Part shown: piece by piece, positions 12,442 to 23,780 of the stretch
How positions within the stretch are numbered: the first letter of the stretch is position 1
How the letters are laid out: each line of letters starts with the position of its first letter
NCBI RefSeq assembly: GCF_000002995.4
Contig: NW_025062475.1
Span: forward strand, 1,922,001 to 1,986,000
DNA: 64,000 bases
Direction: 5' to 3'
Source of the DNA: Brugia malayi
Lineage: Eukaryota; Nematoda; Chromadorea; Rhabditida; Onchocercidae
Notes under the pieces: model-generated
Databases searched by the model: none
What the model was told of the DNA's origin: nothing
Seen by the model: only the letters and a program-made list of their open reading frames with translations
Position numbers and translations under genes: made by a program

Positions 12442-12892
12442 TACATCTTACTAAAAGGCATTTTATAGCACTGTAAGCAAAATAATTGAAATACAAATTT
12501 GACAAATTATAGTATAAAAAATTAGCTAATTAATGATGTAAAAATGATCTAAAAATATTTATGATTAATTTTTAAAAAGCACAAATAACAGTGAAAAAAA
12601 GATAAAAAATTTGAAATTTTTACACTTAAAATATTTCGTATTGTCTCCCTGCAAATATTTAATAGTTAAATTTATATTCATTTGATAGCACAGATTCTTG
12701 AGCATACGTTAGTAATAATAGCAAACGTCTAACTTACGAATTTAACGTGCTACGTGCCATTTTGTAAGTGCTACTTACCAGCAGCCAGTGTATATTTTGA
12801 AACGAATACGAGCATAGCGAGGAGTCCCAGCGTAGTCGTTGCAATCGCTCTCGCCACATGCACAGCTGTTTCTCCGCCACTTTCAGCCATTT
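12371..12892 (-). CDS. Possible small single-pass membrane protein (2 exons, 63 aa)
   Basis: Exon 1 is 12779-12890 (ATG at 12890), preceded two bases upstream by a strong acceptor TTTTCACCAG, the same arrangement as the trans-spliced genes around it. It reads MAESGGETAVHVARAIATTT followed by a hydrophobic helix (LGLLAMLVFV) and SKYTLAA, then donor GTAAGT. The best in-phase continuation is 12371-12450 behind a CCTTTTAG acceptor, adding a basic tail (VRCTQQRYPMRN and onward) and TGA. The predicted product has a short acidic N terminus, one membrane span and a basic tail. The second exon is uncertain because a plus-strand candidate overlaps it. Family not recognised. Confidence 0.42.
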
Positions 12893-12967
12893 CTGGTGAA
12901 AACGCGTCTTCGGGTTGGTTGTTTTGGGGTTTCTCTAGGCTGTCCCATCCCAATATTTCCACGTTTT

Positions 12968-13005
12968 CACGTGTTACGTGATTGTACGATGACAGTAGAT
13001 CACGT
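12968..13005. promoter_or_regulatory. Cluster of CACGT/ACGTG motifs
   Basis: CACGTG (E-box/G-box) at 12968-12973, ACGTG at 12976-12980 and CACGT at 13001-13005, just upstream of the candidate small membrane-protein gene. CACGTG is the core site of many bHLH factors. Assignment as a regulatory site is inference from position and clustering. Confidence 0.35.
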
Positions 13006-13492
13006 AGAAGTTATAAGTTTAAGTTTTTACCACACAAAATTATGAGAATTTTGCATTGGTTTATAGTTTGAATAAATTTCCTTTCAAATTAGCAACTATC
13101 CTATTGAAATAAAACTTTGCAAAAGTAAAATTCAAATTTTTGAACAAAAAAAAAAATGGTAAAAATTTCAAAAAATAGTGCAAAGATTTTTGTTGAATTT
13201 TCACTTTTAATAAATTTAATTCTTTGTCATTCTTTTAATGAATTTAAAAGTGTATGTTATTTAGTGCAAAAGTCTCTTTAAAATGTCCAATTTAAAGAAA
13301 AAAGAGAGAATTTCTTTTTTTTTTTCTTCATAAGCGATCGATTTACTTAATAATTTTTATTTAAGTTTCAGGAAAAGGAAAGAGTAATATTTTAATGAGA
13401 CTTTTAAGTTTTTAGGAATATAAGAGTTTCTGGAAATTTTCTTTTCTTTAATATCTACAACAAACTGTGTATTAGTATGGAGTATAGGTTAA

Positions 13493-13516
13493 TTATCACG
13501 TATGATTACGTGATAA
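13493..13516. promoter_or_regulatory. Perfect inverted repeat TTATCACGTA-4-TACGTGATAA
   Basis: Two 10-bp arms (13493-13502 and 13507-13516) are exact reverse complements around TGAT. TACGTG and GTGATAA half-sites suggest a dimeric transcription factor site, 0.5 kb upstream of the histone H1 start. Function is inferred only from symmetry. Confidence 0.4.
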
Positions 13517-13671
13517 CTTGTTAGTGCATATCATTGCCATTTATATATACGTGAAATAAATAAGTCATGAATGGATCGGAAGTTTAGACTTATTAGTTTT
13601 TTTGATATTTTAATTTTTAAGAATGTTTCTATCATCTTATTATATCATTTATGATTGTTTTTGTTATTTTG

Positions 13672-13712
13672 TTGCCGCCACTAAGCGCTAAATATGCACT
13701 TTATGGCGGCAA
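13672..13712. other. GC-rich stem-loop
   Basis: TTGCCGCCA (13672-13680) pairs perfectly with TGGCGGCAA (13704-13712) across a 23-nt loop containing AGCGCT. It stands out in AT-rich DNA and is followed by a long A run. It is not the metazoan histone 3' stem-loop, and it lies upstream of H1. Confidence 0.5.
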
Positions 13713-13991
13713 AAATGAAAAAAAAAAAAAAAAAAAAAAAATGATCCGAGAGAATTCGATCATTTATTTCTGCACAAAAATACTGGTATTTGAACATTGT
13801 AATGCTGATACAACACTGTGATAGTTTTCTATTGCATTTTTATATTAATTAAAAGTAACATGAAAATGTTTAGTTCATATATTTAAGTCTTATGTCAATA
13901 TTCTTTTCTTTCTTTTTCAATATATTTCAATTTGCCATATTTTCCCAGGATCGAAATCATTTTTTTTTGACATAATCAGTTATAATTTCAG

Positions 13992-15306
13992 TGCTTTCCA
14001 TTTTCTGTTCGATACAATCTAACAAATAATGCCAGCTACTGAAGAAGTTGGTGCTACTGCAAGCGCTACTAACGGTGATAATTTAGCTGTTGTAGTATCA
14101 TCTAATACTGGTGCAACAGTAACTGCACCAGTCGGGAAGAAGCGGAACAATATGATGAAAAGAATGAATGCTAATGTTCCAGCAACTAAAAGTTTAAAAT
14201 CGCAAGCAAAATCGCAACATAATCATCCACCGTATGGTAATATGATCAAGGCTGCCTTATCGGCTACACAGGACAAGAAGGGACTGAGTCGTGCAGCAAT
14301 TCTGAAGTATATCATGCAAAATTTTGCAGTTGGCGAAAATCCTACTATGGTGTGATTTTTTATTGAGTAATTTCATTCCATTATCATTGATGAAGTTTTT
14401 AAATGAGTATACAATGGTTGAAATTAGTTAGAAAATCAGTTAAGAGATAGTAAGGAAGTGGGCAACATTGTTTTTGAAATTTGGAATGTTATTTTATGAC
14501 CTCAAATGTTAAATATTATTGTAGATCCCGGTGGGAGTTTTTTTTATATTCAAGAATTGTTGCCTTTGCAAGGAAAAGGACTTCATTACTTGCACTTGCC
14601 AGATTTAACAACTTTTTCTTTTACTTTTATGAGTTTTCTGAATACTTTAACTGATTCTGACCAACAGTTTATTTCTTAAAAAAAAATCTTATGGGCAACA
14701 ATAAATGGATCTTGAAAATTCAGGTTAATGCGCACCTTAGAATGGGACTAAAACGTGGCGTCACATCAGGTGTTCTGAAGCAGATGAAAGGTACCGGCGC
14801 TTCTGGATCATTCCGTTTAGCTGATGCAAAATCGGAAGCGCCTAAAAAAGTCAAGAAGCCAGCAATTACAAAATCTGCTACATCTGGCGATATGAAAATG
14901 CTGTCACCGAAAAAATCGATGAAAGCAAAATCTGGCACAAAAAAGGTTGTTATTTATTATCTAGCTAACTTTTTCTTAGACTTTGCTGCTGGTAAGACTT
15001 AATTTACCAATTAGATCATTTGGTTTCGCCCATTCGAAATATGGATTCCCACTAATATGATTTTCTTTTTACCGAAACTTGTATAAGTCGTTACTCATGA
15101 AAGTTTTTGAATTTAAGGTGACTGCACCAAAGGTTTCGAAACCAAAAGCTGAGCCCAAAAAGAAAGCAAGCACTGTTTCTGCCGGAGCAACCCGAAAAAA
15201 TAAGAAGAATGTTGGCAGACCGAAAAAGGCGGAAGGTTCAGCAGCTAAATCGAAGCCAGGAAAGAAGTCGGCAGTGGCACATGCAAAGAAAAAGGTTGCG
15301 GCTTAA
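13992..15306 (+). CDS. Linker histone H1 (3 exons, 243 aa)
   Basis: Exons 14029-14349, 14724-14945 and 15118-15306, all phase 0; donors GTGTGA and GTTGTT, acceptors TTCAG and TTTAAG. Residues about 66-139 form the winged-helix globular domain: HPPYGNMIKAALSATQDKKG, LSRAAILKYIMQNF, NAHLRMGLKRGVTSG, GTGASGSFRL. The first intron falls inside this domain. The long C-terminal tail is rich in Lys, Ala, Ser and Pro with KPK and KKV motifs, as H1 tails are; it binds linker DNA and compacts chromatin. The N-terminal 65 residues are unusually long and rich in Ala, Thr, Val and Asn. There is no histone-type 3' stem-loop after the stop; AATAAA lies near 15609, so the mRNA is probably polyadenylated, as for replication-independent variants (C. 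elegans HIS-24 group). An acceptor at 13991 fits trans-splicing. Confidence 0.93.
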
Positions 15307-17847
15307 GATCAATATGTACCTCACACTCGATCTCATTACACTTATATGTGCATTGTTTAAGTTTCGTTTTAAAACATTTGCAAAATTCTTTTGGAGGATG
15401 TATCATCGTCGACAAAGCGCAACCTATTTATGATTTTTTTTTTTACAATGTATGATGTACATGAATTCTTCAGCTAACCTACTAGTAAAAACTGTAATCG
15501 TAATGTCTGGTTACCTTCACATGTAAATATTAAGGATATGTTTGAAAAAGAAAATCATTACAAATATCGACTTTTGGATGGATTTAGCGTTCTGTTGACA
15601 GTATAGAATAAATTAAAGAGATTCAAATCCTAGTCAGTTAAGGCATTAGACTTCAAAAAATGCAGATTTTCCTGGATTAAAAGATCACAAAGTGATGAAA
15701 TTCATCAATGTGATGGTCATCTGTTGAACTTATCGATTACAGATTTCGAATTAGGATTGATGGGATAGAAATGTACATATTTGCTTGGTTTTTTACTATA
15801 TCACTTTTCATTTGATTTGAAGATATTAGTTTTCCAGTTATTTTACTATTTAACCAATGTTGATTGTGAACATTTCTTGTATTGATTGCTTAAGCTTATA
15901 TGAAAGGACGTAACAATATGCAAAGTTTGGTTTGTTATTTTTACATAACTCTACTATTCTTATAATGCATTGGACAGTGATATCCAAACAATTACTGATC
16001 TCCAAATATTCAAATTGCTAACTAACCACAGTCGTTTTAGAGATAGTTCAGTAGTTCAGTTAATGTTTCTACATTGGAAGATAACGAAGGCATTAAACTA
16101 ACAGCAAGGCAGCAAGAAAATAAGTAATGAGAAAAAAAAAAAAATGAATGAATATAAAATTAAGTGATTTTTAATTGTGGAAAGTAGTAGTACAAGAAAA
16201 CGAGTAATCACTACCACGATAGCAATCTTAATGATTTCTGAATGTAACCAACAATTCATTTCAACTGCTTCTCTTCGGCTTGATATTATCCGTGAAAGGA
16301 TTGCTATTTCTCACCAAAAGAATGCTCCAAACATTTCGTTTCTAAAAAGAAAAACACAAAGAATTAAGCAGAAGCACCTTTGAAAAGCATGCAGTGCAAA
16401 CTGAATCTAAAAGATAAGCGTGCAAAGCTTAGAAATCTAAAACTAAGAAATGGAGAAGATTAAATTCCGCAAAACGCATAACACAGAGAAAAAGTTGTGC
16501 AAAAATTTAATTAAACGAGCAGACAATTCGGTGTCTAGGAATGAAGGAATTAACAAATAAATGAAACCAAAGCGACTATAAAATAGACAGACCTTTTTTT
16601 CATTTCGAATACTTTATTTACCTGATAAAACCGTCCAGACTATGTTTGTCTGACTCATAAAATTTTTAAATTACTTCAGTGAGCACTGCAATTTTTTTTT
16701 TTCTCTATTTTTTGTACATTTTTTATTCAGTAATGAGTTAAAACTTTCTAGGCTTTTCCCAAAAATTTAATCATTTGAGTGGAAGGGTAACTGCGGATTT
16801 CTGTCCTGAATTAGATGCAATAAGGGAAAAGCGTAAAATACGAGTATAGGAAATAGAGAAGGTTAAATGGAAGTATAAAAATGTTAACTGAACAAAGGAA
16901 GACAATTACTAACCAAAGAAAGAGGATAGAATGAAGTAATAAAACAAATAAGAAGTCAAACAAAATAATGGCTGCAAAAATTAGGAATTGAATGTGACGA
17001 AATTCAATCTTCGCAATGAAATTATATTTATGATTTACTTCGCATTATTATTTATACACATCAATAGAATAAAATTTCCAAATCATAATGTAATAATTTA
17101 CAATAGCAGACTGCTAATAGCGGTAATTTTATCGATTCCGCAACTTGCCCGTTGATTTTTTTTAACCTGTGTCTTCATCACAATACGAGAATAGCACTAA
17201 CATATCAGAAAGATTGGAAGCAGACTACTATAAATCAATGTTTCTGGTTTACTAGAACACTTGAATACAACCAAAACTCCTAAAATTCGAGTAATATCCA
17301 TTAAAAAAATCTGCCCACTAAAATTAATTTTCTTTAACACTGACATATCTTAATTGAGTAATGTAGGCTAAAGATTTTTCCTTCAAGCAAATATAAAGCC
17401 TAAATTAGAAATATGTAATAACGATATCTGCAATACAAGCATTCCTAGCACACTAGGATGTTTTATTCTTGAAATCATGAAATTACGTTAGAAGCGCTGA
17501 AGTGAAAAAAAAAAAAGCATTTTTGCTTAACAACAGCATCACATATTTAGAATAATTCACACATGAAATAGCACAAAATATTAAGAAGAATGTGCTGTTA
17601 TTGGGAAGAAATGTAATCATTCACAGGATAACAGTCTGAAAATTTCAAACTGTCATTTTGATTATAGATTAATTATGTGAGTTCCATTCAATAAGACATC
17701 GAATATGGCAAGATCCCATCTAAGATCATGCAAATGACCAAAAATCATCGTTTCGATGGAAAATGAAGCAGAACTCAAATCTTGTGCTAATAGTTCTTCA
17801 TAAAGCGCAAATTGTAATTAAATACAAACTAATGAGCAGAAATTCAA
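15307..17847. other. Convergent intergenic region between H1 and SCOC/unc-69
   Basis: 2.5 kb between two 3' ends. It holds the H1 3' UTR (AATAAA near 15609) and otherwise no supported exon. A short open frame at 16177-16383 has no splice sites, domain or context and is not called. Confidence 0.5.
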
Positions 17848-18595
17848 TTACTTGGTTTGCGGTGCCTTTGATTGAGCAGGTTGAAATACGGCACTTGAAG
17901 CCATAAGATTCTGGATGTACTGCCCAAGTACCTGATTTTCAGATCGTAATTTTAGGCTTTCTTCTTTGACGCTATCAACACGCTGACTCAAATCTATAAA
18001 TATAACTTTTAAAATATAACTAAACTATGGACGAAAGAAAGATTAGTGATAATTTCGAAAAAGTGAAACTAAAAAACAAATCATTCCTTTAATCAAAATT
18101 TTTTACAGAACAAGAACGAATTTTGCGAGTTCGAAAAATCTATGAAAACAATGGAAAGGGAAAACAAATTTTATGGGTTCCAAATTCGGTAGAGAATGAT
18201 TTATCAAAAATGCTTTTCAAATGATTTATTCACTTTTTCTAACATTAGCTGACAGTAGAATGATATTTAAATAGAGATGAAAACAAAGATAGTAAAAAAA
18301 AAAAATTGATAAAAAAAATACCATCCAAAGTATTCTGAAGTTCGAGAACTTGGGAGATTAGTCGTGCTTTTTCTTCTTGATCATCAGACTCGTCTCGCGG
18401 TAACGGTTGTGCTGGACGAGGAATCCGACCTCCTGTATCTATCGAACTTCCTTGTGATTCTATAAATTATTTGAAATTTTAATAAAGCAAAAAAATTTTT
18501 TCTATCATCTTTAAACATCATATTAAAACCTACCATCGTCTACAAGTGGGAAATTGTCTGTCTCGTTAGTAACCGTTGTATCTGTGGACATCAAC
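17848..18595 (-). CDS. unc-69: Short coiled-coil protein SCOC / UNC-69 (3 exons, 113 aa)
   Basis: Complement of 18534-18591, 18322-18459 and 17848-17993, joined in phase 1 each time. A TTTCAG acceptor lies four bases before the ATG (mature 5' end 18595), fitting trans-splicing. The C-terminal half is the conserved SCOC coiled coil: [50 protein letters not shown]. The N-terminal half is acidic and variable. SCOC binds the kinesin adaptor FEZ1/UNC-76 and acts at the Golgi and in axonal vesicle transport and outgrowth, as well as in autophagy; this is knowledge of the family. The heptad-rich segment and the near-identical QVLGQY/I-NLM core make the assignment firm. Confidence 0.94.
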
Positions 18596-18948
18596 CTGAA
18601 ACAATTGATTTCAACCATAATAATCTTGGTTTAATCAAGGAAAATATCATCCGTAACATATAAATGTTGTATCAGTTTTAGTTCAAAAATACATAAAATA
18701 AAGAAATCTGTACATAATAAAAAAATCTCTTTTTTAATTCAAGCACACGCAGGACATTTTAAGACATAGCAATATCATCTCCTATATGTTCAATCTCCTT
18801 ATCATTTACCATTTAAAATATTCTACAAAAAAATTAACTGTTACTCATCAAAAAAAAGAAAAAAATCCAAGATCTCTCATATGTATTTCGTTTTTACTGC
18901 AAATCACACTAATCTTAGTGATATCACTGAAGAATATGCAAAATAAAA

Positions 18949-19111
18949 AATGAGATCAGTAGAAAGTGTGTAATACAAAATATGAAATCAGTAAATAGTA
19001 TGTGATATATAGATATGAAATCAGAAAATAGTATGTGATATACAGATATGAAATCAGTAAATAATATGTGATATACAGATATGAAATCAGTAAATAGTAT
19101 GCGATATACAG
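18949..19111. repeat. 33-bp tandem repeat, about 5 copies
   Basis: Units of ATGAAATCAGTAAATAGTAT plus GTGATATACAGAT repeat with a few substitutions. A 33-bp period keeps a minus-strand frame open, giving an 11-residue repeat (FISVYHILFTD), but no start, splice or domain context supports translation. Confidence 0.85.
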
Positions 19112-19207
19112 AGAGATAAAAAGGAAACATATGTTACAAGTGTAAAATCATATAAATTCATAGGATTACAATTACAAAACGAAAAAAGAAAGAGAGAAAT
19201 CAATGAC

Positions 19208-19284
19208 TGGGTGGTTGGTTGGTTGGATGAATGAGTGAATGAATGGATGGATGAAAGGAAGGAAGGAAGGAAGGAAGGAAGGAA
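19208..19284. repeat. Compound tetranucleotide microsatellite
   Basis: Runs of GGTT, GAAT, GGAT and then at least six GGAA units. Low-complexity sequence with no gene. Confidence 0.85.
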
Positions 19285-20518
19285 AGAATGAATAATAACG
19301 TTCTAAAAGGCTAACTGAAAAGTCTACTAAAGCTTCCTCAATCGATAATTGAAATTGTCTCTAAAATAAAACTCTCAACATATTCACATTATTTATCAGT
19401 TTTCAAATTTTACAAACTTTAAAAGAATATAAGAAATTTTCCAGCTTAAATTTTATATCTATTACGCCTAAACGTATACGTACATTGTGACATATCTATC
19501 ACTATTACAACTAATATATGTATCACGTCGATTATAATATCATCAATATTGTTATTAGCATAGCAGAGCATAGATAAAATAGCATAAATATCTAGTATAA
19601 AAAATCTATTTATCTAATTCAATAAATTTTTTTAATTTATAAAACGTTGTACACATAAATAATGATATTTGTACGTTATGTCAATTTACACATATATTGC
19701 ATTCTTATCAATTCAATTTGTTAATATATTAAAATGAAAATTAGAATAGCTCTATATATGTAAGCATATACACTTCATATAACTATGACAAGTTATCACT
19801 AACATGTAATCCTTCCTCACATGACGTATCACGACACGTTCACGTCATAATATTATTGTAATACAACCTATCAAATTACTTATACCACTGATGGTTAAAA
19901 AGTACGTAGAATGGAAAGTAATTCAATAACTTCTATGTTTAACTCATCTCACAAATTTCAGAAGATGAAAATTTTCTGACTTTAATTTGTTGAATTCCAG
20001 AAAAGTTTTACGAGAAATTTAAAGGAATTAGCAAATAGAAAATAGAAAGAACAGAGCAGAACCCTCTAGCAACTATTCACTCCTTTAAACATTCCTCTTC
20101 TTCCTCTTCCTCTTCTCTTACTGTCAACCAGTTGCATCCTTAATTTGGCCGAACCACTTTACAATGCAAATCCAGTATGGCCGATATTCTATCATTTTCA
20201 TATGTGACATTTTGTGGTAGTGCGGTAGTTCTCTCAAGAATTCGATGTATTTGTGATTTGTTGAAAGATTTATCACATTCATACTATATTCAAATATTAG
20301 AATATTATTGTTTATGATTTTTTTTTTAATGTTTATTTCTGATATTACACACATTTCTATGTTTTGCACTTTTTTTGTGTTACAATATATTACTTTTACT
20401 TTCAGATATTATTTTTTTTTTCTCTTTCGCTTTATGTCTTATGTACATACAAAATTTTAAGTAATATCTGTTTTTTCTTTCTTTTATCTTCGTGATCTAA
20501 ATTGTTAAATAGTTTCAG

Positions 20519-20638
20519 GTATTAGCAATGATTACAGATATGCAATTAGGTGTTATGGCGAATGCATTAGGCATTGCTATGGTTTTGCTTGTTGTCTTCT
20601 TTCATTACGTTACAGCTAGTCAACGTCAAAAGAAATAA
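20519..20638 (+). CDS. OST4: Oligosaccharyltransferase subunit OST4 (36 aa)
   Basis: Single-exon frame 20528-20638: MITDMQLGVMANALGIAMVL, then LVVFFHYVTASQRQKK and stop. Family members begin MITD-QL, are 35 to 40 residues long and consist of one transmembrane helix; this matches in length, start and helix position. OST4 is the smallest subunit of the ER oligosaccharyltransferase and helps hold the catalytic STT3 in the complex for N-glycosylation (family knowledge). An ATAGTTTCAG acceptor ends at 20518, 9 nt before the ATG, consistent with trans-splicing. It is easily missed because of its size. It lies 1 kb upstream of unc-50 on the same strand, so a shared transcript is possible but not shown. 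Confidence 0.92.
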   Translation, partial: VLAMITDMQLGVMANALGIAMVLLVVFFHYVTASQRQKK

Positions 20639-21621
20639 TTCAGGAAATGTTTATTTCATTTTCTAAAATTTCAACTGTTCTATTTTTTATTCATTGTCAG
20701 CATCTTTTAATTTTAATGTTACTATCAAATTTTGATTATCGTTTTTCAGATATTTGGAATGATTAATAATTGAGGATGAAGCTAACTAGATTCAATTTTT
20801 CATTTCAAAGCAATAGATCTGAGCTCGTCATTTTACAGTCCTACTTTTTTTGATTTATTTATATAAGTGTTTTCTGTTTACAAACAAATAATGTTCCATC
20901 TATTTCAGATCACTTATCCAGAATGTTGGAATATTTTTGCTTTGCTTTATCTCTGCACTGATTACTTATTTTATGGACAACATATCAAGTGCCTTCTTAA
21001 AGAATTCTTTGGAGAAATAGTTTCAGCAAGATTACACATATTACATATTCAAGAAGCAACATTTGTAATGTTGATGTATTAATTCCATCTCTTACTTATG
21101 TTCTTCTATCATTGAATCTCGAAATAGAACTGAGAAATTTCACACTTGAAAATTTCGTAAATCATGTTTTGAAGCATTAAAATTAAGTTACGTAACAAAG
21201 CAGCATAATCATAGGGCCATTGTATTGTTTGTTTAAATTGAAATATGGATGGATGGTTGATGATGGAATATATATGTATCTTTATTCAGGATTTTCCATA
21301 AAAATTCGTACAAAATCTTGTTTTTTTAATTGTTTTGGGAGTTGTAAATTCCATTGTAAATTATCTGATTAAATATGAATTACATTATAGAAATAAACAG
21401 CTACAACTCTTTATTTAATGTCTTGAATATCTTAGTTGAGCTTACTATCTGTTTTTTTTTTTCTCTATCAACTGAAAAATAATCAGTTAAAATTGGAATT
21501 TAAATGAGTTCATTAGTCAGTTTCTTTTATAGTTAATAGTTGATTTTAACCTTTTTCTCAGATTTGATTTTTACAAGCACAATTTTATGCGAATCTTCTG
21601 ACGATTGATCAGCTACTGCAG
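20639..21621. other. Gap between OST4 and unc-50
   Basis: About 1 kb holding the OST4 3' UTR and the unc-50 upstream region. No exon is supported. It ends in a CTACTGCAG acceptor at 21621. Confidence 0.55.
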
Positions 21622-23780
21622 CTGTTTCACAGAGTATGGTACACGCTGGCACGTCGTTCACCTTTGCATCTTCTGGTGGTCGAGGTGGAAGATTTCCGGG
21701 TAGCGGTTATATATCACCCGGTGCAAGATCTATTACGAGTAATGGGTTAGTTCAATTCACTGCGTCACATATTTATAATACATTCAAGGCTCTCTTTAAT
21801 TAATTTTTTTATGTGCACCTTTTATTGGGTATTAATTTGCTTTGAAACAGTATAATTTAACGCATTAAGGCTTTTCTCATTTCAATAAATTGGTACATCC
21901 AAACATTCTTCGTTTTTACTTGTACATTGATTTCTAGATATGATTTAATTATTTGTACTCGAATAGCCTTGATTTTTGTTTGCTATTTCTTGTTATATGA
22001 ATGCTTTTTTTAAGGTCTGCGGATCATATAGGATGTTTTACTGCTGTTAAAATGACTGCAATAGCAAAACTTAATCGCTATTTTCGAAGACTTATTCGTT
22101 TTCGTCAGATGGACTTTGAATTTGCTCTTTGGCAAATGATTTATTTGCTGATCAAGCCTCAAAAAGTATATCGCAACTTCATGTATCGCAAGCGTTCGTT
22201 TCGTACTCTTTTATTTTTGAATTTGAAGTAGTATTACAAATTTTGAAATTTAATGTTAAAATGCAAAGTAATGACTAGTCATTTAATGACAATCTGGAAG
22301 ATACTGCTACAAATTGTGTTAGGAAATTGATTCAATTCCCAAACAATCTATGAGTAAAATTAAATTGTTAGCGTAATCGCTGTCATTCGTGCACTGAACA
22401 AATCATTCGAGGAAAAATAGTAGTGCCATGAATAGTCGAGTAACTTTAGTAATTGTAACATTTTCATAAACACTGAAAAATTTATTATTTCAGGAACAAA
22501 GGACCAGTGGGCACGCGATGATCCAGCTTTTCTTGTGCTTCTACTGACAGCTCTTGCTGTTTCGAGTATTTTATTTGCATGGACTATTCGACTTTCATTT
22601 ATTGGCTTCATTGCGTTTTTCCTTTGGGCCGTTTTCATTGATTGTATTTGTGTTGGAATCCTCATTGCGACTGTTTTATGGTATTTTATGATTATTTAGT
22701 AATAATCTAGTGCTCACTTCATATTTGAAAGAAGCAGCAACGAGTCATCATAATGAAAATAAAAAAAATGTTTGCATTTATGAAATTTAATAACTTTAAG
22801 AAATTATTCAGGAGTAACAGGATCATTAATTCCTTCATGATTATAAAGGAATTAATTTTTTCGGCTGATTGTCTCCAATTTTTTTTTTTTTTTTTCGTTT
22901 CTAAATCAATATGGTCTAGTTTAAGAAAATTAATTTTGTAGCTTATGAACGAATTTAGTAGAGGAGTTAATTGACAATTTACAATAAGGTTTTTTAGGTT
23001 TGCATCTAATCGTTTCTTGAGGCGAGTTGACGATCAGGATGTAGAGTGGGGTTATTGCTTTGATGTACATCTCAATGCATTTTTTCCGATGCTTATGCTT
23101 CTTCATGTTCTTTTACCCCTTACATTTTCGCGTAAGATCGATTTTTTTGTTGTTTTTGTAGTTGTTAATAATTATTGCTTATTTGTTGTTCATTCAAATA
23201 TTAATTGGTCAATATGAAGTATTTTCTAGATCTGATAGGTTTCGATGCATTTTTGCCGCGACTTTTCGGGAATACGATTTGGTTTGTGGCTGTAGTTTAT
23301 TATATATACATCACCTTCTTGGGATATACCGGTATCTTCTATAATATTTTTTTTTTTTTTTTAATTTTGATAGATGTAATTTATGCATTGATTTCTCGAA
23401 AGTTCTTTTCAATTTCTTAAAACTTACCGTTGGTACAAGTGAGTATTTGTATTTGCTCATATCTTTATTCAAATAATTTTGATAGAAGTTATGTAATTTA
23501 TGGCTAAAAAGAAACTGTAACATCTCTCAGTCTTTTAATCACTATGAACCAAATTGATTTTAATGCTTTTTAACCTGAATCGAACTTCACTTTTCAAATA
23601 TTTGGAAAATTTTGCAAACTTTCAGCACTTCCAATACTAAAAAATACGCATATCTTCCTATATCCGATTTCGTTCCTTTTCATATTTTATGTTGCAACTG
23701 TTACGGCTGGTTGGAATATTTCGCTAACAGCTATGGATTTTTATCATTTAAGAGCTGAAAATAGACATAGAGGAAGTTGA
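21622..23780 (+). CDS. unc-50: UNC-50 homologue, Golgi membrane protein (6 exons, 288 aa)
   Basis: Exons 21636-21745, 22015-22193, 22494-22680, 22998-23131, 23230-23331, 23626-23780; every junction is in phase. The N-terminal segment (MVHAGTSFTFASSGGRGGRF) is Gly/Ser-rich and variable. Then the family signature follows: YFRRLIRFRQMDFEFALWQM, PQKVYRNF, KDQWARDDPAFLVLL, VEWGYCFDVHLNAFFPML and GNTIWFVAVVYYIYITFLGY. About five hydrophobic helices are visible. UNC-50 proteins are Golgi multi-pass proteins; in C. elegans UNC-50 is needed for trafficking of a muscle acetylcholine receptor, and in yeast GMH1 interacts with an Arf GEF. Length is close to human UNC50 (259 aa) and worm UNC-50 (about 300). 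The neighbouring genes downstream encode receptors of the same Cys-loop superfamily. Confidence 0.96.

Larger units (their letters stand above)
13017..13991. other. Upstream region of histone H1
   Basis: About 1 kb without exons. It contains a perfect 10-bp inverted repeat at 13493-13516 and a GC-rich 9-bp stem-loop at 13672-13712. It ends in a TAATTTCAG acceptor at 13991, 37 nt before the H1 start codon. Confidence 0.6.
18596..20518. other. Divergent intergenic region between unc-69 and OST4
   Basis: 1.9 kb that must carry both promoters. It contains a 33-bp tandem repeat (18949-19111) and a GGTT/GGAT/GGAA microsatellite (about 19208-19284). No exon is supported; the minus-strand open frames here are repeat-driven or lack splice sites. 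Confidence 0.55.

Noticed and set aside
12771..12962. Longer minus-strand frame beginning at a GTG at 12962
   Set aside because: There is no in-frame ATG before 12890, and a strong acceptor sits two bases before that ATG, so the shorter start is preferred.
15620..15665. tRNA-like strings (GATTCAAATCC and GTTAAGGCATTAGACT)
   Set aside because: The promoter-box order is wrong and the would-be anticodon stem does not pair; no cloverleaf can be drawn.
16177..16383. 68-aa plus-strand frame
   Set aside because: No splice signals, no family resemblance, and position in the H1 downstream region; likely chance.
18924..19130. Minus-strand frame with an 11-residue repeat resembling membrane helices
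   Set aside because: It is kept open only by a 33-bp tandem repeat; no splice sites, no family, and it lies in a divergent promoter region.
20124..20369. 81-aa minus-strand frame upstream of OST4
   Set aside because: No acceptor, low-complexity AT-driven composition and no recognised domain.
22360..22665. Minus-strand 101-aa frame
   Set aside because: Antisense to unc-50 exon 3, which matches its family strongly.
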